NCBI GenBank assembly: GCA_900546645.1
Contig: URDR01000028.1
Location: 1-33,247, forward strand
Length of the DNA: 33,247 nt
Direction of reading: 5' to 3'
Source: an uncultured Bacteroides sp.
GTDB lineage: Bacteria; Bacteroidota; Bacteroidia; Bacteroidales; Bacteroidaceae
The notes under the pieces: generated by a model
Databases searched by the model: none
Seen by the model: only the letters and a program-made list of their open reading frames with translations
Told to the model about the DNA's origin: nothing
Program-made: the position numbers and the translations under genes
Shown here: positions 8,622 through 17,087 of the stretch, one piece after another
Layout of the letters: every line of letters starts with the position of its first letter
Numbering within the stretch: the first letter of the stretch is position 1

Positions 8622-11183
8622 TTACTGTTTTATAATTTCAAAGATTTCAACATCTCCCGTAAGTTCTATTTTTGCAGCATCTTTAGCTAATTCAAGTTGA
8701 AGGAAAGAAGAATGTACATCTGTTTCACTTAAAACAGAGCCATCGGTCTTTAACTGACGTAAGGTTACGTTCCCGTTTGAAGGCAGTTTTCCAAATAACC
8801 AAGTATAGCTGTGTGTGCCTTGAGGTACTTCAAAAATCAAGGTTCCATGGTTATGATAAGATGTGCTGAGACGCTGGTCGAATGCAGACAGTGCCTGTTG
8901 TACAGAATCGGCTTCAAGTTTGAAACCTAAGTTGTCCACACGTGCAGGGTTCACGTCAAAGCTACGGATGGCAGCCCAGTTGGTTCGTTTGGAGTCAAGG
9001 CGGCGCAGGCGTACGTAACGAGCTTTTACCGGTTTGCCTTTCCATTCGATTACATATTGGTTTTGCATATCATCTATCAGCGGCTTCCATTGTTTTCCGT
9101 CTTCAGAACATTCCAGTATGGCATGGTCAAAGAAGTCTACATCGTCAACTGAGTTACGTCCTTGCAGAATAGATACTTCGCGTACATCGCGCAGACATCC
9201 TAAGTCCACTCCTAACCAGTCGCTGGCTTTCTGTGCAGTACCCGAGGTGTAATAGCTCTGGTCATTACCGTCAAGCATCAGTTTAACCTGAGTAGTTGCA
9301 GCGGTTTTGAATGAACCGATTCCTTTGTAATCCATGGGAGTTTCACCCGTTAGTTTTTGCAGGAATCCATAAGCCATATCATCCATCATGTTTTCATAGA
9401 ACGGTTGCAATTTCATGGTTCCCGACTTATGCGCTTCATACGCTTTCTGTTCGTCGGCTGTCATCATATTCTGGATGTATTTATTCCAGAAAGCTGAATT
9501 ATCAGCGCCTGAGCGGTAAATTCGTGCTATTTCAATGGCGTTTTTGCCGCGGGTTCCTAATTTCCCAAATTCACTTAACCACGGGCGCAGTTCTTTCAAT
9601 AAAGCAGTGTTGGTGCATCCTTTTTCAATTTCATTTGGTACGTTTTCTACGCGGTCATATTCTTTCCACAATTTATCTGCCAGTTCATCGCTCCAGTTGT
9701 TTAAGCGGAAAGTCTGTGTTTCCCATGATTCGTCGCGGCGGTATCCGGTTTCAGTATCACAGGAATGAATAGCAAATGTGCGGTAAGCTTCGTGTGCTTG
9801 AGGCATCATTTCCACTAAGGCACGTTCCCAGTTGTCAATCGGATTATAAGCCGCAATATTCCATGAGTAATCAGCCACACCATAGAGGGCAAGTTTAGAA
9901 GCTTCACCATGTTCCATAGGGTTGCTGACAATACCACACAAGTCTTTGTTCGAAAGTTGGGTGCTTAATCCGTAAACCGGTCCTTGCATCAGAATGTGGC
10001 GTGCATAATCGGTAACCGGGAAGTTCCACCAATAGTAAGCCGGACGCTTGATACGAGAGTTAACCCAGTCCATTGTTTCCTTAGTCAAGTCACTGCAAAC
10101 CACATCGCCAGTCCAGAAGACTTCGATAGCCGGATTCAGTGTTTCTCCATAGATGGCAAGGCTTCCTTGAGGGGTAGGGTTGGCCCATAATTTAGAGTAG
10201 TCGGTTGGGCATACCGTTAAAGAAGAAATATCTCCCTTAGCTTCTACGAAGTCTTTAGTTAATCGGTTAAGCAATTCGGTTTGTTTGACAGGATTGGTTC
10301 CTTCTCCGGAAATATCATCGAAGAAAACAGCAAACGAACGTACTCCCAAATTGTACATCCAAGTGCATTTATTCAATAAGTTCTGATAATCTTCTTCATT
10401 CCATTTAATGTCTTGTCCCGGATGGATAGCCCAGACAAAATCTACCCGGTTGCGGTTGCAGGCTGCGATAAGCTCCTTGATGTTTTGGGCTTCTTTTTCC
10501 GGATAAGGCAGGCGCCAGTTCGGGCAGCTGTGATAAGGATCATCTTTCGGTCCATACAAGTAAGCATTCATTTTATATTTCCCGTAAATGTCAATCAATG
10601 ACATACGTACTTCATGTGACCAGGGGGTTCCATAGAACCCTTCTACTACACCTCGGTAAGGAAGGTCAGGATAGTCAGAAATTGCCAAGCAAGGCAAAGT
10701 TCCCTTAGAAGCAACCGGGCTCTCCATGATTTGTCGGAGAGTTTGGATGCCATAAAAAGCTCCTCGTTCGTCATAGCCTGTAATGGTAATACCTTTGGAT
10801 GTAATTTGTAAAGCATATGCTCCGGAAACTTCTTTAACATTAGCTTTAAGTGCTTGCTTCTTCCCGAAATCAATGGTTAATTTTACTCCTTTCTTCTGTA
10901 AAGATAAGAAATTTAAGTCGGAGGTAAAACGACCTTGTTTGTCTTTTAGAGCAAATCCCGAAGTAATATCCAGGGGCATTTCACTTGAAGCCAGTGAAAG
11001 AGCATGTGGGGTAGGATTAATGATTAATCCTTTGTGGTCAATCTTTTTTCCGGGTACTTTCCATACGTTTTGTACCTCCGAGCGCTGGCTGTTCAAATCA
11101 AAATCTGTTTCCTGTGAAAAGAGTGAAACAGGGCTGCACAGGCAAGCTGCCAGTAAAGCGAATGTTTTTGTTCTAGTCATCAT
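8622..11183 (-). CDS. GH84 beta-N-acetylglucosaminidase (O-GlcNAcase/hyaluronidase family)
   Basis: About 853 residues, secreted. It is a family 84 enzyme that removes terminal beta-linked GlcNAc, as in Bacteroides OGA homologues. The order is signal peptide (MMTRTKTFALLAACLCSPVSLFSQ), N-terminal GH20b-like alpha/beta domain, and a TIM barrel starting at YRGVVEGFYGTPW. The catalytic Asp pair lies in FFDDISGEG (Asp289/290 counted from this start). Next come a helical region, a galactose-binding-like F5/8 type C domain (roughly residues 640-760) and a small C-terminal beta domain. The frame stays open to a TTG at 11217-11219, but that TTG is the last part of a TATATTTG -7 box. I therefore chose the ATG at 11183 (or the next codon, 11180), which begins the signal peptide. 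It is a monocistronic gene converging on DUF5723. Confidence 0.93.
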   Translation of the reverse strand: MMTRTKTFALLAACLCSPVSLFSQETDFDLNSQRSEVQNVWKVPGKKIDHKGLIINPTPHALSLASSEMPLDITSGFALKDKQGRFTSDLNFLSLQKKGVKLTIDFGKKQALKANVKEVSGAYALQITSKGITITGYDERGAFYGIQTLRQIMESPVASKGTLPCLAISDYPDLPYRGVVEGFYGTPWSHEVRMSLIDIYGKYKMNAYLYGPKDDPYHSCPNWRLPYPEKEAQNIKELIAACNRNRVDFVWAIHPGQDIKWNEEDYQNLLNKCTWMYNLGVRSFAVFFDDISGEGTNPVKQTELLNRLTKDFVEAKGDISSLTVCPTDYSKLWANPTPQGSLAIYGETLNPAIEVFWTGDVVCSDLTKETMDWVNSRIKRPAYYWWNFPVTDYARHILMQGPVYGLSTQLSNKDLCGIVSNPMEHGEASKLALYGVADYSWNIAAYNPIDNWERALVEMMPQAHEAYRTFAIHSCDTETGYRRDESWETQTFRLNNWSDELADKLWKEYDRVENVPNEIEKGCTNTALLKELRPWLSEFGKLGTRGKNAIEIARIYRSGADNSAFWNKYIQNMMTADEQKAYEAHKSGTMKLQPFYENMMDDMAYGFLQKLTGETPMDYKGIGSFKTAATTQVKLMLDGNDQSYYTSGTAQKASDWLGVDLGCLRDVREVSILQGRNSVDDVDFFDHAILECSEDGKQWKPLIDDMQNQYVIEWKGKPVKARYVRLRRLDSKRTNWAAIRSFDVNPARVDNLGFKLEADSVQQALSAFDQRLSTSYHNHGTLIFEVPQGTHSYTWLFGKLPSNGNVTLRQLKTDGSVLSETDVHSSFLQLELAKDAAKIELTGDVEIFEIIKQ

Positions 11184-11216
11184 TTTAGGGTAAGTAAAGT
11201 TTTGTATATCATTTTG

Positions 11217-11224
11217 CAAATATA
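11217..11224 (-). promoter_or_regulatory. GH84 promoter -7 box
   Basis: The minus strand reads TATATTTG (TAnnTTTG), about 34 bases before the chosen ATG. It rules out the in-frame TTG at 11217-11219 as a start codon. No well-spaced -33 element is seen; the nearest TTTG on this strand (11253-11256) is 28 bases away. Confidence 0.65.
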
Positions 11225-11418
11225 ATGAAATAATTTAATTATTTGCGGGTATCAAATTAAACCTATGTGTTATTTTTGAGAAAAGGATGTAGTTTTTATT
11301 ATTTTTATAGAATAATTTGTAAAAGGCTCAAATAAATTTGGATGTTCATAGGGGTTACTTTATCTATGGCAAAGTAATTTTTTCTATGATTATGAAAAAT
11401 ATATTTCTGGATAATGCG

Positions 11419-11473
11419 CAAAACGCAATCACCTCTGCCGCTTGGTCTTTATGACAGAGGTGATTGCGCTTTG
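11419..11473 (-). terminator. Terminator of the GSCFA-murF/alr operon
   Basis: A 19-bp stem with one mismatch (11419-11437 with 11455-11473) and a 17-base loop. The leftward transcript ends in UUUUG. The 332-base gap around it (11220-11551) otherwise holds the GH84 promoter and a lone plus-strand TAAATTTG box at 11333-11340. I see no gene in it. Confidence 0.75.
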
Positions 11474-11551
11474 TTGCCGGAAGTTGTAGGAATATTCCGG
11501 TTGGGTTCTTGTTTACATTTTATCTCTTTTTGATTGGAGGGTAAGGTCTGC

Positions 11552-14017
11552 TTATGCGGAATAATAGATACGTTTGACGCGGCTTGAAACGCTAGTCAGA
11601 ATTTCATAAGGGATCGTATCGAGAATATCCGATAAAACCGTAACGGGAAGGTTGTCACCGAAGATTATAGCTTTATCTCCTTCCTGGCAGTCAATGTCGG
11701 TTACATCAATCATGCATACATCCATGCAGATATTCCCCACATAGGGAGCTTTTTGCCCGTTAACCAGACAGTATCCATTTCCGTTTCCTAAATGACGATT
11801 TAGTCCGTCTGCATATCCGATAGGGATAGCGGCAATTCGTGAGTCTCGGCTTAAGATGCCTTTGCGGCTGTAGCCAACTGTTTCTTCTTTGGCTACGTTA
11901 TGAATTTGGAGAATTGTGGTTTTTAAGGTTGTTACATTATGAAGCATCTGATTGGTAAAAGGATCAATGCCATATAATCCTATTCCTAAACGAACCATGT
12001 CAAACTGCGCTCCCGGGTAGCGTTCAATACCGGCAGTATTACAAATATGGCGTAAGATTTTATGTGTAAAGCCAGATTGAAGCTCAGTGGCTGCTTTTTC
12101 AAACGTTTCAATTTGCTTTCGGGTAAACGGATCAAAGCGTTCTGCATCGCTTCCTACTAGGTGTGAAAAAACAGAGCGAGGGATAACTGCACTTTGCCGG
12201 TGCAGCCGTTCGATGAGTTGAGGAATTTCGGTTGGTTCAAATCCCAGCCGGTTCATGCCTGTATTAATTTTTATGTGGATAGGGAAGTTGGTAACTCCTT
12301 CACGTTCGGCAGCCTTGATTAGTTCTTCCAGTAGGTGCATACTGTATACCTCGGGTTCCAGCTTATATTCAAACATAGTTCGGAATGCGGTAATTTCAGG
12401 GTTCATAATGATGATAGAACTCTGTATTCCGGCTTTACGCAAGTCGGCTCCTTCATCAGCTACGGCGACAGCCAGATAGTCCACCCGGTGATCTTCCAAT
12501 GTTTTGGCTATTTCAAACGAACCGGCTCCGTAGGCAGAAGCTTTTACCATGCATACCATTTTTGTTTCCGGTTTCAGTTTATTTCGGTAGTAATTCAGGT
12601 TATCAACTAAGGCATTTAAGTTTATTTCAAGAATGGTTTCATGTACTTTAAGCTCTAAAAGATCAGTGATTTTATCAAACTGAAAGGCACGGGCTCCTTT
12701 AATCAAGACGACTTCGTTGCGTAAATTGGCCAGAATGTCAGACTCCAGTAACTCCGAGGTCGAGCGGAAGAATAGTTTTTCAATATTGAAACGTGAAGAA
12801 GCTTCTGATATTTCTTTTCCTACACCGATAATGCGGTCTACTCCCCGGCTGTGAACTAAATCGGCTACTTGCCGGTAAAGTAGTTTGCTGGTTTGTCCAC
12901 TTTCCAGAATATCAGAAAGAATCAACGTGCGCTTACGGTGCTTGTCTTCTGTGCGACGTGCCATGAAGTCAAGAGCAATATCCAATGACGCAAAGTCAGA
13001 ATTATAACTGTCGTTGATAAGTACACATCCATTCTTTCCCTCTTTCACCTCCAGGCGCATAGCTATAGGTTCAAGATGCGCCATGCGTTCGGCAATCACT
13101 TCAGGAGGAATCATGAGATATAAAGCCGTAGCTAAGCAGTGCAGAGAATTTTCGATAGACGCATCATCGATGAAGGGAATGCGATATTCTTTAAAGAAAC
13201 CCAGATAGCGGTATTTGATTGTGGTTCCCGTTTCATCTTTTATGATTTTTTCAATGAAAAGCGGTCGCTCGGTATCTTTCATTGACCAGGCGATTTCGCG
13301 GGCTGTGACAAGCGATTTGCTTACACAGTTACTGATGAGCTCATTGTCGCCGTTGTAAATAAGTACATCGCAGTCTTTAAATAGCTGGAGCTTTTCCATA
13401 CATTTATCTTGCAGGGAAGAAAAGTTTTCCTGATGCGCTCCTCCGATATTTGTTAAAATACCGATGGTGGGGCGGATGATAGGCGCCAAGGCTTCCATTT
13501 CTTCCATTTCCGAGATACCGGCTTCAAAAATACCCAGTTGGGTATGTTCGTTCATTAACCATACAGAAAGCGGTACACCGATTTGTGAATTGTAGCTGCG
13601 TGGTGAGCGGGTGATGGTATAGTTTGCGCTTAACAGCTGGTACAGCCATTCTTTTACGATGGTTTTTCCGTTGCTTCCGGTAATACCTACTACGGGAACT
13701 TGAAACTGCTCTCTATGGCGGGTTGCTAATTTCTGCAAAGACTTGAGAGGCGATGCAGTTTGCAGGAAGTTTGCTTCGGTATATAAGCTAAGGTCTTCGG
13801 GCAGTTCGCTTACCACGAAGTTTCTGACTCCGCGTGTATAGAGGTCATTTATATATTTATGTCCATCGTTTCGCTTTGTCTTTAAAGCAAAAAACAATGT
13901 TTCTTCCGGGAAGCACAAAGAACGGCTGTCGGTTAGTATCCAGTCAATATGAGCTGGAGTATTTCCGGTGCGTTGAACTCCGAGGACTGAGGTTATTTCT
14001 TCAATAGTGTTTGACAT
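11552..14017 (-). CDS. murF-alr: Bifunctional MurF (UDP-MurNAc-tripeptide-D-Ala-D-Ala ligase) / alanine racemase
   Basis: An 821-residue fusion seen in Bacteroidetes. Residues 1 to about 455 are MurF, a cytosolic ATP-dependent Mur ligase that adds D-Ala-D-Ala to the peptidoglycan precursor. Its ATP loop is GITGSNGKT (111-119), with TNIGGAHQENF at 189-199 and NDSYNSD near 335-341. Residues from about 457 to 821 are a fold-type III PLP alanine racemase, which makes D-Ala from L-Ala. The PLP lysine is Lys492 in MVKASAYGAG, with NTGMNRLGF, the catalytic Tyr716 in VGYSRKG, IPIGYADG and GNICMDVCMIDVTD. The fusion joins D-Ala production to the step that uses D-Ala-D-Ala. A separate Ddl must join the two alanines, and none is in this window. 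The start codon overlaps the upstream GSCFA gene by 25 bases, indicating translational coupling. Confidence 0.96.
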   Translation of the reverse strand: MSNTIEEITSVLGVQRTGNTPAHIDWILTDSRSLCFPEETLFFALKTKRNDGHKYINDLYTRGVRNFVVSELPEDLSLYTEANFLQTASPLKSLQKLATRHREQFQVPVVGITGSNGKTIVKEWLYQLLSANYTITRSPRSYNSQIGVPLSVWLMNEHTQLGIFEAGISEMEEMEALAPIIRPTIGILTNIGGAHQENFSSLQDKCMEKLQLFKDCDVLIYNGDNELISNCVSKSLVTAREIAWSMKDTERPLFIEKIIKDETGTTIKYRYLGFFKEYRIPFIDDASIENSLHCLATALYLMIPPEVIAERMAHLEPIAMRLEVKEGKNGCVLINDSYNSDFASLDIALDFMARRTEDKHRKRTLILSDILESGQTSKLLYRQVADLVHSRGVDRIIGVGKEISEASSRFNIEKLFFRSTSELLESDILANLRNEVVLIKGARAFQFDKITDLLELKVHETILEINLNALVDNLNYYRNKLKPETKMVCMVKASAYGAGSFEIAKTLEDHRVDYLAVAVADEGADLRKAGIQSSIIIMNPEITAFRTMFEYKLEPEVYSMHLLEELIKAAEREGVTNFPIHIKINTGMNRLGFEPTEIPQLIERLHRQSAVIPRSVFSHLVGSDAERFDPFTRKQIETFEKAATELQSGFTHKILRHICNTAGIERYPGAQFDMVRLGIGLYGIDPFTNQMLHNVTTLKTTILQIHNVAKEETVGYSRKGILSRDSRIAAIPIGYADGLNRHLGNGNGYCLVNGQKAPYVGNICMDVCMIDVTDIDCQEGDKAIIFGDNLPVTVLSDILDTIPYEILTSVSSRVKRIYYSA

Positions 14018-14979
14018 AATGTTTCTTCATTTTGTGCGTCTAAGTACGGGAATTTTTCTTTTAATCTTTCTATCTTTAACAGAATTTGACTTAAAAAGCT
14101 TTGGTAGCCTTCTGATTGGGGATTGAAAGGACGGTGTGCAAGTGCTTTTTTCACTTCATCCCATTGCTTCATAAACTGTAACGTTTCTAAGCCAAAAAAG
14201 GAATTTTTAAAGCATAGCCAAATATAGTTTATGGCCAAACCGCTAGGGTGGAGCATATCGTCGGCATAAAAACGATAATCTCTCAGTTCATCCATCATGA
14301 TTTCATAGGATGGAAAGTAGAAACAAAACGGAAGAGCTTGGCATAGCTTTTCAACGGCAAGTAATAAAGTGGCTTTATTCAACTGATTTCCGTGCATTCC
14401 GTCTTTGGCGTGGCGGATGGGGCTTACAGTAAATAATACCTTTAACCCGTGATTCTGGCTGTGTAAGTCGGCAAGCAGTTGAGAATAAGTTGAAACAATT
14501 TCGTCAACTTCCAGCAGCCTGCGTGTGAAAAGTTTTTCGGGAAGTTTGTGGCAGTTTCCTACTATTTCTCCGGTTTCCTTCCATTCATAGACACGTGCCG
14601 TTCCCCATGTGAAGATAAGCCAGTTTGCCTGCATGAGATTTTCGTTCCCTTGGGTGATTCGGCTATTGATGTTCGATAGGCATGTTTCTTTTTCAGCATC
14701 TGAAAATAAACTATGATGCATTAGGCTGTGCCAGCTATTCTTATCCCATAATAAGTCGGCTTCGGTGTACAGGCGCTTTTCTTGCAAGGTTTTCACAGCC
14801 TTAGCTATGGAAGCCGGATTATATAAGATGCCAAAAGGGTTAAGGTCGCAGGCAAATTTATATTCGTTTAATAGCTTTCCGATGTTTTCAGCGAAGCATG
14901 AACCCCAAAGCATCAAACGGTCAGAATGATGTATCTTTTCGTTCCCTATAGGCAGTTCTACTTTAGTTCTGAATTCCAT
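13993..14979 (-). CDS. GSCFA-domain protein (SGNH-hydrolase-like)
   Basis: About 328 residues of the GSCFA family (PF08885), named for the motif seen here as WGSCFAENIG near residue 22. The Ser of GSCF and the DxxH-like triad in YADDMLHPSG (around residue 240) resemble blocks I and V of SGNH/GDSL esterases, so an ester- or acetyl-hydrolase activity is plausible but not established for the family. There is no signal peptide. The frame is open to a GTG at 15009, but a TACTTTTG -7 box at 14997-15004 lies inside that extension, so the ATG at 14979 is the start. The gene overlaps murF-alr by 25 bases, so the two form one operon. That suggests, without proving, a cell-envelope role. Confidence 0.88.
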   Translation of the reverse strand: MEFRTKVELPIGNEKIHHSDRLMLWGSCFAENIGKLLNEYKFACDLNPFGILYNPASIAKAVKTLQEKRLYTEADLLWDKNSWHSLMHHSLFSDAEKETCLSNINSRITQGNENLMQANWLIFTWGTARVYEWKETGEIVGNCHKLPEKLFTRRLLEVDEIVSTYSQLLADLHSQNHGLKVLFTVSPIRHAKDGMHGNQLNKATLLLAVEKLCQALPFCFYFPSYEIMMDELRDYRFYADDMLHPSGLAINYIWLCFKNSFFGLETLQFMKQWDEVKKALAHRPFNPQSEGYQSFLSQILLKIERLKEKFPYLDAQNEETLCQTLLKK

Positions 14980-14996
14980 GATTCTATTTTTTCCTG

Positions 14997-15004
14997 CAAA
15001 AGTA
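14997..15004 (-). promoter_or_regulatory. Promoter -7 box of the GSCFA-murF/alr operon
   Basis: The minus strand reads TACTTTTG (TAnnTTTG), 18 bases before the GSCFA ATG, so the leader is very short. The divergent dxs -7 box lies only 22 bases away, so the two promoters overlap. Confidence 0.65.
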
Positions 15005-15026
15005 AGCACAATATATATATTTATGC

Positions 15027-15034
15027 TAATTTTG
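15027..15034 (+). promoter_or_regulatory. dxs promoter -7 box
   Basis: TAATTTTG matches TAnnTTTG and lies 26 bases before the dxs ATG. No convincing -33 TTG is present at the usual distance. Confidence 0.6.
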
Positions 15035-15059
15035 TACGATTAAAGTTAACGAAACAAGG

Positions 15060-16967
15060 ATGGAAGAACAAGTTTCATACGAATTGTTGAATAAAATAGA
15101 TAGTCCTGATGACTTGCGCAAGCTTTCGGCAGAGGCATTGCCGGAGGTGTGCAATGAGTTGAGGGAGAAAATTATAGATGAACTTTCACGTAATCCCGGA
15201 CATTTTGGTTCCAGTTTGGGAGTCGTGGAGTTGACTGTGGCTCTTCATTATATTTTCCATACACCTTACGACCGGATTGTATGGGACGTGGGTCATCAGG
15301 CTTATGGGCATAAAATATTGACAGGTCGGCGTGACCTTTTTTATACGAACCGAAAATTTGGTGGAATAGCTCCATTTCCTTCACCGGCTGAAAGTGAGTA
15401 TGACACATTTACATGCGGTCATGCTTCTAACTCTATCTCTGCCGCACTGGGGATGGCGGTTGCTGCTGCTCAGAAGGGAGAACCGGAACGTCATGTTGTA
15501 GCTGTGATTGGTGACGGCTCCATGAGTGGAGGACTTGCCTTTGAAGGGTTGAATAATGCTTCTTCTACACCGAATAATTTGCTGATTATTTTAAATGACA
15601 ATAATATGGCAATCGACCGAAGTGTGGGAGGAATGAAACAGTATCTGTTAAATTTACATACTTCGGAGGGCTATAACAAATTCCGTAATGCGCTTTCGCG
15701 GAAACTCTACAGATGGGGTGTACTGAACGATGAGCGACGGAAAAGCCTGATACGGTTTAACAATAGTCTGAAATCGATGTTGATGCAGCAGCAAAATGTA
15801 TTTGAGGGGATGAATATCCGTTACTTTGGACCGGTAGACGGGCATGATGTGCTGGCGCTTACCAAAGTCTTAAAAGAAATAAAGGACATGAAAGGTCCGA
15901 AGCTGATGCATGTACATACTTGCAAGGGAAAAGGATACAAGCCTGCCGAAAAAGCAGCAACGGTGTGGCATGCTCCCGGAATCTTTGATAAGGAAACCGG
16001 AGAACGTATTATAGCCGATACCACGGGAATGCCTCCGTTGTTTCAAGATGTTTTTGGAAAGACATTGCTTGAATTGGCAAAGAAGAACGACAAGATTGTA
16101 GGTGTGACACCAGCCATGCCTTCAGGATGTTCCATGAATATCCTGATGCGGGAGATGCCTCGCCGGGCTTTTGATGTAGGTATTGCCGAAGGGCATGCCG
16201 TAACTTTTTCCGGAGGAATGGCCAAAGACGGCTTACTGCCTTTCTGTAACATTTACTCTACTTTCATGCAGCGTGCCTATGATAACGTGATTCATGACGT
16301 AGCTATTCAGAATTTAAATGTGGTGCTTTGTCTTGACCGTGCCGGACTGGTAGGCGAGGACGGAGCCACTCATCATGGAATGTTTGACATGGCTTATTTG
16401 CGTCCGATACCGAATCTGACCATCGCAGCTCCATATGATGAGCATGAACTGCGCCGGCTGATGTTTACAGCCCAACTTCCGGATAAAGGGCCATTTGCCA
16501 TCCGTTATCCGCGCGGAAGAGGGTACCTTACCGATTGGTGTTGTCCGCTTGAGGAGGTTGAAGTGGGAAAAGGGCGTAAACTGAAGGACGGTACTGATTT
16601 AGCCGTGATAACGATAGGTACCATAGGTCATGAAGCCGCAGCAGCCATTGCCAGGGCTGAGGCTGAAAAAGGATGCTCATTGGCGCATTATGACTTACGC
16701 TTTTTAAAGCCTTTAGATGAGGCTATGCTTCATGAGGTAGGAGCGCATTTTCAGCATGTGCTAACCATAGAAGATGGTGTATTGATGGGAGGAATGGGAA
16801 GTGCTGTCCTTGAATTTATGGCTGATAATGGATACAAGCCGAACGTAAAACGTTTGGGCATAGCGGATGCCTTCGTGCAGCATGGTTCTGTTAAGGAACT
16901 GCGTGCATTATGTGGCATTGATGAAAATGCAATTTATCAAGCGATTACTCAGATACTTACTCTTTGA
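15060..16967 (+). CDS. dxs: 1-deoxy-D-xylulose-5-phosphate synthase
   Basis: A 635-residue thiamine-diphosphate enzyme that condenses pyruvate and glyceraldehyde 3-phosphate into DXP. This is the first step of the MEP isoprenoid pathway and also feeds thiamine and pyridoxal synthesis. The TPP/magnesium motif is GDGSMSGG (151-158) with NDNNMAI (179-185). Further family marks are NPGHFGSSLG (45-54), VWDVGHQAYGHK, FGPVDGHD, the Glu of GIAEGHAVTF that activates TPP, and DRAGLVGEDGATHHG. The order is TPP-binding, pyrimidine-binding and transketolase C-terminal domains, with full family length. The gene heads a two-gene unit with trkA, 120 bases downstream, and is divergent from the GSCFA operon. 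Confidence 0.98.
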   Translation: MEEQVSYELLNKIDSPDDLRKLSAEALPEVCNELREKIIDELSRNPGHFGSSLGVVELTVALHYIFHTPYDRIVWDVGHQAYGHKILTGRRDLFYTNRKFGGIAPFPSPAESEYDTFTCGHASNSISAALGMAVAAAQKGEPERHVVAVIGDGSMSGGLAFEGLNNASSTPNNLLIILNDNNMAIDRSVGGMKQYLLNLHTSEGYNKFRNALSRKLYRWGVLNDERRKSLIRFNNSLKSMLMQQQNVFEGMNIRYFGPVDGHDVLALTKVLKEIKDMKGPKLMHVHTCKGKGYKPAEKAATVWHAPGIFDKETGERIIADTTGMPPLFQDVFGKTLLELAKKNDKIVGVTPAMPSGCSMNILMREMPRRAFDVGIAEGHAVTFSGGMAKDGLLPFCNIYSTFMQRAYDNVIHDVAIQNLNVVLCLDRAGLVGEDGATHHGMFDMAYLRPIPNLTIAAPYDEHELRRLMFTAQLPDKGPFAIRYPRGRGYLTDWCCPLEEVEVGKGRKLKDGTDLAVITIGTIGHEAAAAIARAEAEKGCSLAHYDLRFLKPLDEAMLHEVGAHFQHVLTIEDGVLMGGMGSAVLEFMADNGYKPNVKRLGIADAFVQHGSVKELRALCGIDENAIYQAITQILTL

Positions 16968-17087
16968 GCCCTTGAGCTTTCAAGTTTCTTTGATGATGCA
17001 CGGTAAAGTGCAGTATGCAGAAGCAGAAAGTTTGCAAGCTGAAAAACTTACCAATGTAAAGACTTGTAAATTTATAAACTCAGAATC

